Assembly (NCBI GenBank): GCA_046533095.1 | Contig: JAJQRA010000009.1 | Location: 1 to 64,000, forward strand | Direction of reading: 5' to 3' | DNA: 64,000 bases | Origin: ZAX-1 sp046533095 | GTDB taxonomy: Bacteria; Bacillota; Clostridia; Lachnospirales; Lachnospiraceae | Shown: piece by piece, positions 51,073-59,378 of the stretch | Numbering within the stretch: the first letter of the stretch is position 1 | How the letters are laid out: each line of letters begins with the position of its first letter | Translations under genes and position numbers: made by a program | The notes under the pieces: model-generated | Told to the model about the DNA's origin: nothing | Seen by the model: only the letters and a program-made list of their open reading frames with translations | Database searches by the model: none

Positions 51073-51846
51073 ATGGGATTTGTTTATAACGGAATATCAT
51101 CACAGAGTATGAAAATAAAGGCAAGGCTGACAAGTTGGCAGGCATCTCCCTCCCTTCGCAATTCTTTTGTCAGCATTCCCGGTAAATATGGGGTTGCTGA
51201 CTTTGGGAGTGATAGTGCTGAAAGGATTATCACTCTACACTGCAATGTCAATCCGAAATACAGCTTTTCAGCCTTAGTATCGGTACTTGATGATCTAGCA
51301 GAGTGGCTTGACCCTGCCCGTGGTGCAAAGCAAGTTGTCTTGGATGATGTTCCGGATAGATATTTTACGGCAAGGCTCTCCGAGGCAGTGGACTGCGAAC
51401 GATTGGTTTTATCAGCAGGTGCATTTGATTTGAAATTCGTCTGTCCTGACCCTCATGCTTATGCCTTGGCAGATGAAACATATACCCTTACCACAACAGG
51501 TAATCATGAAATACGCAGACAAAAGGGAAACACTGATTCAGAACCTGTGTATCTTCTTAAAGGGGTTATTCCCACTGGTGCATCAAGCTATATTTCTCTC
51601 ACAACAAACGATTCTGCATTGCGTATTCTCGGCCCCTTATCCGAAGAAGAAACACTTGTAATTGATGCAGGAAAACTAACAGCTAAAATTGTTGATGCAC
51701 AGGGTGAAACGCTCCGTAACGGTCTGCCATATTTGGAAGAACTGAATTTCCCTACACTGGCAAAAGGCATCAATACTGTTCAAATATCAACTGTAGGAGC
51801 AAACTTTACAGAATTAAAAATTAAAGCACAGAGCAGATGGAGGTGA
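51073..51846 (+). CDS. Distal tail protein (Dit)
   Basis: A 257-residue distal tail protein, SPP1 gp19.1/Siphovirus_tail type: GFVYNGISSQSMKIKARL, VSIPGKYGVADFGSDSAERI, LDDVPDRYFTARLSEAV, KFVCPDPHAYALADETYT. It forms the hexameric hub of the baseplate. ATG 51073 is eleven bases after GGAGG. Confidence 0.85.
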   Translation: MGFVYNGISSQSMKIKARLTSWQASPSLRNSFVSIPGKYGVADFGSDSAERIITLHCNVNPKYSFSALVSVLDDLAEWLDPARGAKQVVLDDVPDRYFTARLSEAVDCERLVLSAGAFDLKFVCPDPHAYALADETYTLTTTGNHEIRRQKGNTDSEPVYLLKGVIPTGASSYISLTTNDSALRILGPLSEEETLVIDAGKLTAKIVDAQGETLRNGLPYLEELNFPTLAKGINTVQISTVGANFTELKIKAQSRWR

Positions 51847-51850
51847 TCGT

Positions 51851-54361
51851 ATGGCATTAAAATCAATACTCACAACACAGGAAGATTTCACAGGAGAAAT
51901 CCCAATTACCGCTCACACCTCTGCTATGTGGCGGTTTAATGAAAGTGAGCCTAACAGCAACTTACAGCTTGTTGATTCATCGGGAAACGGCAGACATCTC
52001 ACGGTGTCAGGCTGGACAGGAACAACTGCAGGTCTTCGTGACGGCTTTCATGGCAGATATTTTCGTATGAATATCAGCAATCCGACTACCGAGAAAACAC
52101 ATTTAATTGCAACAAATGATGGTAGTTTCTTTTCTGATTTGGGCGATAAAATTGTTATTGGTGGATGGATAAATCCCACTACTTATTCAGTTGGAAATAC
52201 CTACTGTCCAATATTTAATACTCGTAATGGTCCGGGGCAGCCAATCTTTTATATATCACTACTTTCAGGCAGACCTCGTATGATGATTTATAATGCATCA
52301 GGAACTCTGATACTTGATCAGACGGAAACACCATCATTTACAATGAAAAACAATGGTTGGTATTTCATTGCCGCCGTGATTGATGTTACAAACAAAACTT
52401 CACAATTTATTCTTGGTGACCGCAGTGACGGTAATCTTTGGACTGCACCACTTAGAACATTTACTGGAGAAATTAACCGTTCTTGCGTGGCTAACATTGA
52501 AATCGGCAGACATACCGATACCTATTGGTATGCAGGTGGTCTGGATGATTGGTTCTTTGAAACAGACTCACAATTAACAGTAGATGATTTGGTGCATTAT
52601 TTTAGACAATCCCTACTTGCAAATGGTGCCGATTCTACAGCTGATGTTGATGCCCTAACAGAAGTCGGCAATGTCCTTTTAAAGAGAACAGATAATAACT
52701 ACGTTGAAAATGGTGTGCTTGAAACCACGGCTACTCTGTGTGCATTATCAGGGAGCGGCCGTGTAGCTGTTACATCTGAATATGTGGCAGGAGTGACAGC
52801 GATATCACTGATTGAAACAACTACCTCCTACAATATGACTGAGTGGTCTGCGTGGCAGGCGGTAGGAACAAGCGGCGAGTTACAATCTCCAAATCGTGAG
52901 TTTATTCGTTTTCGGATTACCTTGACCACATCTGATACAAAGCAGACCCCACGCTTACTTGATATTCAGCTGCACGATATTCCAAAATCACCATATGAAA
53001 GATTAGGCTTTGCCCGACCAGTGGTGCTTGATGAAAATGGTGCATGGGAATCTGTGCTTGAAAATGCCTATGATATTATTACAACAGGCGAAGTCAACGG
53101 TGCAGATACCTTGGAATTTAAGATTCCGTTTAATGATGGCAAGCGTGTTTCTTTAACAAATGAGAAGTCCATACAGATTGCTGATGAAATTTACAGAGTT
53201 CGTACCCTTACAGATGAAAAAGCATCTGACGGCAGTATTTTAACTTCTGTGTATGCAGAAGCAGCCTTTTATGATTTAACCTATTCTGCTGAAAAACCAG
53301 CGACTGAATTTAATCCTGCCCGTGCAGATGAAGCCATGCGGTATGCTTTGCAAGGCACAGAGTGGTCGATTGGAACAGTAAATGTTCAAACACTGCGGTC
53401 TTGGACTTGCGAGGAAAAGAACGCCCTTGCTATCTTACGGCAAGTGCAAAATATTCATGGCGGCGACTTAGTTTTTGACAGCAGAAACCGTCTGGTGAGT
53501 TTGCTTACATTCAGTGGGAAAGACAGCGGTGCATTATTTGCCTATAAGAAGAATTTAACAAGCATTAAGCGTGTGGTTGATACTCGTTCACTTGTCACAA
53601 GGCTTTATGCCTATGGTAAAGACGGTATCACTTTTGCATCTATTAATGGCAGCAAGGAATATGTAGAGGATTATACTTATTCAAGTGAAGTCAGGGTATC
53701 ATCTTTGGATTGTTCTAATTTCACAAACCCCTATCAGATGCTTGAGTTTGCCAATATGCGACTTGCTGAGTATGCAAAACCTCGTGTATCCTACGTGCTT
53801 TCAGCGATGGATTTATCAGTTCTAACTGGCTATGAACATGAAAAATGGACGCTTGGTGATATTGTAACGGTAGATGACCGAGATCTTAACATGACCATAA
53901 AAACACGAGTGATTCGCAGGCAATATAATCTGCAAGAGCCGTGGAAAACTGTCCTTGAATTATCCTCAAAACTTCGAGAATTAGGCGACTCTTCCACTGA
54001 TGTTGTAGCCGACCAACTCGACCAGTCCTCTGTAGTTCAGCAGGAAGTAAAAGACATGGTGCCCTTTAATCACTTGAGAAATTCTCGTGCTGATAACGGC
54101 TTTGCTTACTGGCAGAATAGCGGTTTTGAGGTAGATGCTGAAAACGGCATCAGTGGCACAGCTTCCTTTAAGGCAACAGGAGTGTCAGGAACAAAGAGCA
54201 TTGCGCAGACAGTCTATCCTTCATCGAGAAGAAGTTATACGATATCCGCACAAATTGGCTCGGAGAATCTAAAAAAGGGTACAAATGGGCAAGTCGGTAT
54301 TGAGGTTGTGTTTGAATATGAGGACGGCACTACAGAAACTCGCTTTATTGACCTATTATAA
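51851..54361 (+). CDS. Tail-associated protein with LamG-like and prophage endopeptidase (Tal) domains
   Basis: An 836-residue baseplate protein. Residues 1-265 look like a LamG/concanavalin-like lectin domain (GFHGRYFRMNISN, KIVIGGWINPTTYSVGN, GLDDWFFETDSQLT). From about residue 390 a phage tail endopeptidase/Tal-type domain follows (RPVVLDENGAWESVLENAYD, NIHGGDLVFDSRNRLVSLL, DIVTVDDRDLNMTIKTRVIR). A carbohydrate-binding-like tail ends at 54361. It is expected to attach to the host surface. AGGTGATCG precedes ATG 51851. Confidence 0.8.
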   Translation: MALKSILTTQEDFTGEIPITAHTSAMWRFNESEPNSNLQLVDSSGNGRHLTVSGWTGTTAGLRDGFHGRYFRMNISNPTTEKTHLIATNDGSFFSDLGDKIVIGGWINPTTYSVGNTYCPIFNTRNGPGQPIFYISLLSGRPRMMIYNASGTLILDQTETPSFTMKNNGWYFIAAVIDVTNKTSQFILGDRSDGNLWTAPLRTFTGEINRSCVANIEIGRHTDTYWYAGGLDDWFFETDSQLTVDDLVHYFRQSLLANGADSTADVDALTEVGNVLLKRTDNNYVENGVLETTATLCALSGSGRVAVTSEYVAGVTAISLIETTTSYNMTEWSAWQAVGTSGELQSPNREFIRFRITLTTSDTKQTPRLLDIQLHDIPKSPYERLGFARPVVLDENGAWESVLENAYDIITTGEVNGADTLEFKIPFNDGKRVSLTNEKSIQIADEIYRVRTLTDEKASDGSILTSVYAEAAFYDLTYSAEKPATEFNPARADEAMRYALQGTEWSIGTVNVQTLRSWTCEEKNALAILRQVQNIHGGDLVFDSRNRLVSLLTFSGKDSGALFAYKKNLTSIKRVVDTRSLVTRLYAYGKDGITFASINGSKEYVEDYTYSSEVRVSSLDCSNFTNPYQMLEFANMRLAEYAKPRVSYVLSAMDLSVLTGYEHEKWTLGDIVTVDDRDLNMTIKTRVIRRQYNLQEPWKTVLELSSKLRELGDSSTDVVADQLDQSSVVQQEVKDMVPFNHLRNSRADNGFAYWQNSGFEVDAENGISGTASFKATGVSGTKSIAQTVYPSSRRSYTISAQIGSENLKKGTNGQVGIEVVFEYEDGTTETRFIDLL

Positions 54362-54378
54362 AAGGATGGTGATGAGCT

Positions 54379-54573
54379 ATGGCATATTTTCAACATATTG
54401 CAAGAGATGCTTCTCCCAAGGGATACGGCAAACTTCGCTCTATCACCATTCGACTCTGCATTACGAATTGCAGTGGTGAGGTGTATTTTACAGATATCAT
54501 GTTGCAGGCAGGTTCTGTTGCTACTGGTTGGACATCTCATGTCTGCGAGATTCAGTGGACTTTGGACGGGTGA
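54379..54573 (+). CDS. Small baseplate accessory protein
   Basis: A 64-residue protein: MAYFQHIARDASPKGYGKLR, then TIRLCITNCSGEVYFTDIML. Its core is similar to the start of the next gene (TIRPLIFDCTGDIYFTDLQL), so the two arose by duplication of one carbohydrate-binding-like segment. The stop overlaps the next ATG. The start is preceded by AAAGGATGGTGATG. Confidence 0.6.
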   Translation: MAYFQHIARDASPKGYGKLRSITIRLCITNCSGEVYFTDIMLQAGSVATGWTSHVCEIQWTLDG

Positions 54574-55148
54574 TGGCGATGAAAATCAATAACTTTATTC
54601 GTTTTAGCGAAAGCATTAAGACCCGTGAGGATAAGCGTGTAGTTAGTGTTACCATTCGTCCTTTGATTTTTGATTGCACAGGTGATATTTACTTTACAGA
54701 TTTGCAATTACAAGAGGGAAACAAACTAACTGGTTATACCCCTCACACCACTACAATGCTGAAAAGAAGCGAAAATCCTGCAAAATATTTTAATGCTATC
54801 GTCCGTTCTGGTGACACCTTGGTTTTGCATACAAGCGGTGGCGCTTCCACTGGACTTGATTGCTATATTTACCCCAATCAAGCAATGGCGGCTGGCAGTA
54901 TCAAGCTGTCGCAAGGCGCTGGCTCTCATCGTGCAACTTTCCTATCTTCAGCTAATGCAGGTGATGAGTTTGCTCTGCTTGCATCTCAAAGGAAGTGTCT
55001 GCGAAATGGTAGCACCACAGCAAAAAATGGGTTTTATCAGTACACTGCCATTTACGATGATAAACATCAAGTACAGCTTGAAAAAGGAAAATCAGCAAGA
55101 GTATATTTTGAGTTTAAGGAAATGATGGAAGGAGAACATATCCTATGA
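54573..55148 (+). CDS. Baseplate/tail accessory protein, paralogue of the preceding one
   Basis: A 191-residue protein. An N-terminal segment (VVSVTIRPLIFDCTGDIYFT, GYTPHTTTMLKRSENPAKYF) is followed by a beta-rich region (VRSGDTLVLHTSGGASTGLD, SQGAGSHRATFLSSANAGDE). It lies between the Tal protein and the GH18 hydrolase. ATG 54573 overlaps the preceding stop (TGATG); ATG 54579 is possible. The stop is shared with the next start region. Confidence 0.6.
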   Translation: MAMKINNFIRFSESIKTREDKRVVSVTIRPLIFDCTGDIYFTDLQLQEGNKLTGYTPHTTTMLKRSENPAKYFNAIVRSGDTLVLHTSGGASTGLDCYIYPNQAMAAGSIKLSQGAGSHRATFLSSANAGDEFALLASQRKCLRNGSTTAKNGFYQYTAIYDDKHQVQLEKGKSARVYFEFKEMMEGEHIL

Positions 55149-57610
55149 GCAGTAAGAGAGATTATTTAAAGGGTAAGAAATGCATGATATGGTCATTTAT
55201 GGGTAACTCACGAATGTTCCAAGCACTGAATAACCATGCTGATTGTTTTGATACAGTTGGTATTTTTACATTTGAAGTGGATATCACAGGCACAATTACC
55301 GAAACAGGAACGAGTATCAGCAGTATGATGCCATATATCAATAAATGGCCGCATATCAACTGGTTACTCACCATCATGAATCACGGTACAGAGAGTATTT
55401 TTACAGCACTTCGCAATAATACAGGCGGTGCAAAGGATAAGTTTCTATCTGAGATTGCCCGTATCATGCAGAAATATCCATGGTGTTCAGGGGTGGATAT
55501 TGACCTAGAGCGTGGCGGTGGCTATGAAAACAAGGACTTAGCGAACGCATTATTCCGAGATATTTACAATACAGTAAAAGTCTATGACAGCAGCAAACTG
55601 ATGAACATTTGTCTGCCCGGTATGACGGGTGTTCAGGGTTCTGTCGGCGGTGAAAATTGGTGCGTGTATGCTGACCTTGACCCTTACTGTGACACTGCAT
55701 CTATCATGAGTTACGGCATGGCTTGGGCAGGTTTTGCTCCCGGACCTGTTTCACCGAGAAGTTGGCTTGAGGGAACGTATGATTATGCTGTAAAATCTAT
55801 GAATCCTGAAAAAATATTCATGGGGTTACCTGCTTACGGATGGGAATGGCAGATTTATCAAAAACCAGAGGACATTGGGAAAACCTATCGAGGGACTTCA
55901 AACACCTATTATGCTGCTGAAATTTGGATGAATGGCGGATATCATTTTGCAGATAGGCAAGCATATATTCCCTTTGCTGTGTACTGGGATGATTATGATA
56001 AAGTACCGTGGATACTCCCTTTTGTGTATGATTATATGGAGGGTCAAGACGCTGTTTCAAGAAACGCTCCAATCACAGGTGAAACCTATAACCGCCGTAA
56101 TTATTTAACTTGTTACGGCAAGGAGCAAAAAGCAGAGTTTGGCACTATCTATCTTGACCGAAATGGTAAACCAGACAGCTACACAGGAAATATGATAATC
56201 GGTGATACAACTGCTGCTGTTGCAGTGGATAGCACTGCGACTTACAACTTCACAGTTTCTACCGCTGGAGTTTATGATGTTGCCGTTAAAATCGGCTTTC
56301 CTTTTTGGGATAAGAATGGCATCAACTTAACACTTGATGGTAATGCAATATCTTTTAATGAAAATCGTCTGTGGTGGCCATATTGGAAAACGAGCCATTG
56401 GAGGTCGATTGCTACAAAGAAAGCACTATCTGTAGGAGAACACACAATTGTGATTACAGGAGGTGTTCCCGGTTCTATCTTTTATGGTTTTCGTGTATGC
56501 AGTGCATTTTCACAAAAACCATGGGCAGGCAATGCTACATTTGGGTTATCCCCTCGTCACTTCAAAGATGTGGACGGCATTATGCGAGCACCTGCAGAGG
56601 GTTTTCGATTAACCACGGAAGTTCTGCGAAGAAAGCCGGACTCTGCTTTGGCTTGGTATGAGGACTTTCGTGACAATCCACCCATTCCTGACGGCTACTG
56701 GACTACTCTATCCGGCAAGTGGAGCGTTTGGCGAAGTGATGAGTATTCTACAAGCCGAGTTTATTCTCAACTGGAAGGCAGCGGTCAATTTGCATGGAAA
56801 TATACAAGCTTTAATGATGTGCATCTTAGGGCGAGAATTGCCTTTCCCACAAATGGTACAGGACGGGCAGGTGTGTTTATTGGCAATGTTTTCTGTTGTA
56901 TTAATATAGATAACAGCCGAGTGGAACTCTATCAAGGAAGTACACTACTTGGTAGCTTTCAGGGGGATTATTCCCGCACTTCTGATGCCAACATCCGCAC
57001 CGATCCGAATATGTATCTCATTGAAATGCGAAAGCGTGGAAACAAAATAAAAGTTTACTCCGGTAATAGCAATACTCTGCGATTTACCGCCAACATATCT
57101 GCCACGAGCGGATATGCAGGAATACAGTCAGACGGACAGATTAAATGTGAACTGTTACGGCTAGGCGATGCCTGGACTTATGAGCCGTATGAAGCATTTG
57201 ATGTCACCATGCCTGACGGCACTTCTAAAAGCTACGGCAGGATTGCAAGAAACAATGTCACTTGGGATAACGAGTTTGAGGTGTTCACGGTAGGTTCCGA
57301 TGTAGAGGAAATAGCCACACGGAGTGAAGATATCTCTATGGATTATGATTTCTTTCATTCTGATATTATCCGTGTTGCTTGCGGCGGTGATTATACAGCA
57401 ACGGTGACACCGAGAGATATTAATGTTTGGATATCAAGGCTGTTTTTTGGAGATTCAGACGGTTTTGCTATCTGCTATTTTCAAGATGTGGATAGCTTGG
57501 TCTATTGGGCAAATGAAGCGGCTTATCGTTGGAACTTGCGAGGGGTTGCCTTTTGGTCCCTCGGTCAAGAGGATATGCGGTTGTGGGATGCACTTCCCAA
57601 ACAAATATAA
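55145..57610 (+). CDS. Tail-associated GH18 glycoside hydrolase
   Basis: An 821-residue enzyme. The GH18 active site SGVDIDLE lies at residues 115-122, with Glu122 as the proton donor, followed by barrel segments YCDTASIMSYGMAWAGFAPG and MGLPAYGWEW. The last barrel strand, RWNLRGVAFWSLGQEDMRLW, is at the very C-terminus; about 400 residues of binding modules lie before it (TTAAVAVDSTATYNFTVSTA near 355 and WTTLSGKWSVWRSDEYSTSR near 520). It should cut chitin-like or peptidoglycan-type glycans during adsorption. GGAGAAC precedes ATG 55145, which overlaps the preceding stop. Confidence 0.85.
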   Translation: MSSKRDYLKGKKCMIWSFMGNSRMFQALNNHADCFDTVGIFTFEVDITGTITETGTSISSMMPYINKWPHINWLLTIMNHGTESIFTALRNNTGGAKDKFLSEIARIMQKYPWCSGVDIDLERGGGYENKDLANALFRDIYNTVKVYDSSKLMNICLPGMTGVQGSVGGENWCVYADLDPYCDTASIMSYGMAWAGFAPGPVSPRSWLEGTYDYAVKSMNPEKIFMGLPAYGWEWQIYQKPEDIGKTYRGTSNTYYAAEIWMNGGYHFADRQAYIPFAVYWDDYDKVPWILPFVYDYMEGQDAVSRNAPITGETYNRRNYLTCYGKEQKAEFGTIYLDRNGKPDSYTGNMIIGDTTAAVAVDSTATYNFTVSTAGVYDVAVKIGFPFWDKNGINLTLDGNAISFNENRLWWPYWKTSHWRSIATKKALSVGEHTIVITGGVPGSIFYGFRVCSAFSQKPWAGNATFGLSPRHFKDVDGIMRAPAEGFRLTTEVLRRKPDSALAWYEDFRDNPPIPDGYWTTLSGKWSVWRSDEYSTSRVYSQLEGSGQFAWKYTSFNDVHLRARIAFPTNGTGRAGVFIGNVFCCINIDNSRVELYQGSTLLGSFQGDYSRTSDANIRTDPNMYLIEMRKRGNKIKVYSGNSNTLRFTANISATSGYAGIQSDGQIKCELLRLGDAWTYEPYEAFDVTMPDGTSKSYGRIARNNVTWDNEFEVFTVGSDVEEIATRSEDISMDYDFFHSDIIRVACGGDYTATVTPRDINVWISRLFFGDSDGFAICYFQDVDSLVYWANEAAYRWNLRGVAFWSLGQEDMRLWDALPKQI

Positions 57611-57631
57611 CAAAATAATCTTGATACTAAT

Positions 57632-57660
57632 GCTTGTCAGAGATGGCAGGCGTTTTTATT
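57632..57660 (+). terminator. Terminator-like hairpin after the GH18 gene
   Basis: GCTTGTC (57632-57638) pairs with GGCAGGC (57645-57651), two wobbles, followed by GTTTTTATT. It separates the tail genes from the lysis genes. Confidence 0.6.
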
Positions 57661-57685
57661 ACCTAAAATGAAAGGACGGTATATT

Positions 57686-58111
57686 ATGAAAGAATTTTGG
57701 AACATGATTCAACTTATTTTTGCGACCATTGGTGGCTGGCTTGGGTACTTTCTTGGTGGCTCAGACGGACTGATTTATGCATTACTTACCTTCGTGGTTA
57801 TCGATTATATTACGGGGATAATGTGTGCGATTGCCGATAAAAAGTTATCCAGTGAGGTAGGATTTAAGGGCATCAGCCGAAAGGTTCTGATTTTTCTGCT
57901 CGTAGGAATTGCAAATATTCTTGATGTGCAGGTTATCGGAACAGGCAGTGTGCTTAGAACAGCAGTGATATTTTTCTACATTTCGAATGAGGGAATTTCA
58001 CTTTTGGAGAATGCAGGGCATTTAGGCTTGCCTATTCCACAGAAAATGATGGATATTTTGGAGCAGTTGCATAACCGTTCGGAAAGTGAGGATAATGATG
58101 AATCTAAATAA
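57686..58111 (+). CDS. Phage holin, Cph1/TcdE family
   Basis: A 141-residue holin with the family signature LLTFVVIDYITGIMCAIADK, KGISRKVLIFLLVGIANILD and three or four membrane segments. It permeabilises the membrane for the amidase. AAAGGACGG lies ahead of ATG 57686. Confidence 0.9.
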   Translation: MKEFWNMIQLIFATIGGWLGYFLGGSDGLIYALLTFVVIDYITGIMCAIADKKLSSEVGFKGISRKVLIFLLVGIANILDVQVIGTGSVLRTAVIFFYISNEGISLLENAGHLGLPIPQKMMDILEQLHNRSESEDNDESK

Positions 58112-59027
58112 GCTAATTTTTACTGAAAATGCCTGCTATAAAGCAGGCAAAACTATTGCCGTCAAAGGTATTATGGTGCATTCCACTGGGGCAAACAATC
58201 CATGGCTCAAACGCTATGTTGGCCCTGATGACGGCAAGCTTGGTAAAAACCAATACAACAATCACTGGAATCAAAACAAGCCAGACGGTCGTGAGGTATG
58301 TGTTCACGGATTTATCGGTAAATTGGCTGACGGTACGATTTCCACTTATCAGACTTTACCTTGGAATCATCGTGGTTGGCACGCAGGAGGCAGTGCGAAT
58401 AACACCCATATCGGATTTGAAATCTGCGAGGACGAACTTGCAGATGTTAATTATTTTAATAAGGTATATCAAGAGGCTGTGGAACTTAGCGTCTATCTTT
58501 GCAAGCAATATGGTTTGACGGAGAAAAACATCATCTGCCATAGCGAGGGCTACAAACAGGGCATTGCCTCTAATCATGGAGATGTCATGCACTGGTTTCC
58601 GAAACACGGCAAAAGCATGGATACTTTTCGTGCTGATGTAAAAGCACTGCTAAGTAATGTGGCAGCAGAAAAGCCAAAAGAAACCTCTATTCTTTACCCA
58701 GAAAAGCTGACCACGGGATACTATCGTGTTCGCAAGACTTGGAGTGATAAGAAATCGCAGATTGGTGCGTATCGTGTTCTTAGCAATGCTAAGGTTCAGG
58801 CAGATAAGAATAAAGGTTATTCTGTATTTGCTGATGATGGTACAAAGATTTATCCTATTTCTGCTTCTGTTACCTATCGTGAATACACCGTTATGAAAGG
58901 CGATTCTCTTTGGGGTATTGCACAGAAACTACTTGGCAATGGAACGAGATATACAGAGATTGTGAAACTTAATGCTCTTACTTCTAATACAATTTACAGC
59001 GGACAAAAACTGAAAATACCGAATTAA
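58098..59027 (+). CDS. Endolysin: N-acetylmuramoyl-L-alanine amidase with LysM
   Basis: A 309-residue endolysin. Residues 1-185 are an amidase_2/PGRP domain with zinc ligands in IMVHSTGANN, WNHRGWHAGG and ICHSEGYKQGIASNHGDVMHW; a linker with a repeat-like GYYRVRKTW and GYSVFADDGTKIY (probably a wall-binding part) follows, and a C-terminal LysM (YTVMKGDSLWGIAQKLLGNG, YSGQKLKIPN). It overlaps the holin gene. ATG 58098 has the better spacing to GAGG; 58095 is possible. Confidence 0.92.
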   Translation: MNLNKLIFTENACYKAGKTIAVKGIMVHSTGANNPWLKRYVGPDDGKLGKNQYNNHWNQNKPDGREVCVHGFIGKLADGTISTYQTLPWNHRGWHAGGSANNTHIGFEICEDELADVNYFNKVYQEAVELSVYLCKQYGLTEKNIICHSEGYKQGIASNHGDVMHWFPKHGKSMDTFRADVKALLSNVAAEKPKETSILYPEKLTTGYYRVRKTWSDKKSQIGAYRVLSNAKVQADKNKGYSVFADDGTKIYPISASVTYREYTVMKGDSLWGIAQKLLGNGTRYTEIVKLNALTSNTIYSGQKLKIPN

Positions 59028-59031
59028 ACTG

Positions 59032-59070
59032 ATGCCCACCTTGGATTTCCTTGGTGGGCATTATTTTTTT
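59032..59070 (+). terminator. Rho-independent terminator after the endolysin
   Basis: ATGCCCACC (59032-59040) pairs perfectly with GGTGGGCAT (59053-59061), loop of 12 bases, followed by a T-rich tail of eight T. The end of the late transcript. Confidence 0.85.
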
Positions 59071-59079
59071 TGCCTTTTG

Positions 59080-59138
59080 GTACTCAAATCATGGATTTCT
59101 GTCCTTTGGAGTTTGAGGGAAATCCCTCGGACTGGAGG
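59080..59138 (+). repeat. Leader repeat, copy 4
   Basis: GTACTCAA (59080-59087), 12 bases, TGTCCT (59100-59105), hairpin GAGGG (59115-59119) with CCCTC (59124-59128), then GGAGG (59134-59138) and ATG at 59147. It is the most compact of the four copies and begins a new transcript unit behind a strong terminator. Confidence 0.75.
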
Positions 59139-59146
59139 ACAATAAA

Positions 59147-59326
59147 ATGCAGAAATTTACCGTGCAGCAAGAACAGGCAGAAATCGATTATTATCGTGCA
59201 GAAAAGATAGCGAAAGCCATGCTAAATAGCGAGCTAATCTCTTTGTGTGAATACAACAAATTGACTGAACTAAACCGACAATCTTTCTCTCCATTTCTAG
59301 CTGAGATAATGCCCAAAATGACTTGA
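59147..59326 (+). CDS. Small SHOCT-like prophage protein
   Basis: A 59-residue helical protein (MQKFTVQQEQAEIDYYRAEK..., LNSELISLCEYNKLTELNRQ) with a pattern similar to SHOCT (short C-terminal) domains. Such small genes are common just upstream of the serine recombinases in Firmicutes prophages. GGAGG lies eight bases before the ATG, behind leader repeat copy 4. It may regulate or assist recombination. Confidence 0.6.
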   Translation: MQKFTVQQEQAEIDYYRAEKIAKAMLNSELISLCEYNKLTELNRQSFSPFLAEIMPKMT

Positions 59327-59378
59327 TATTATAGGGTTTTAGAGCGAATATGTTACCTACGGAAAGCGAGGTGAGACA

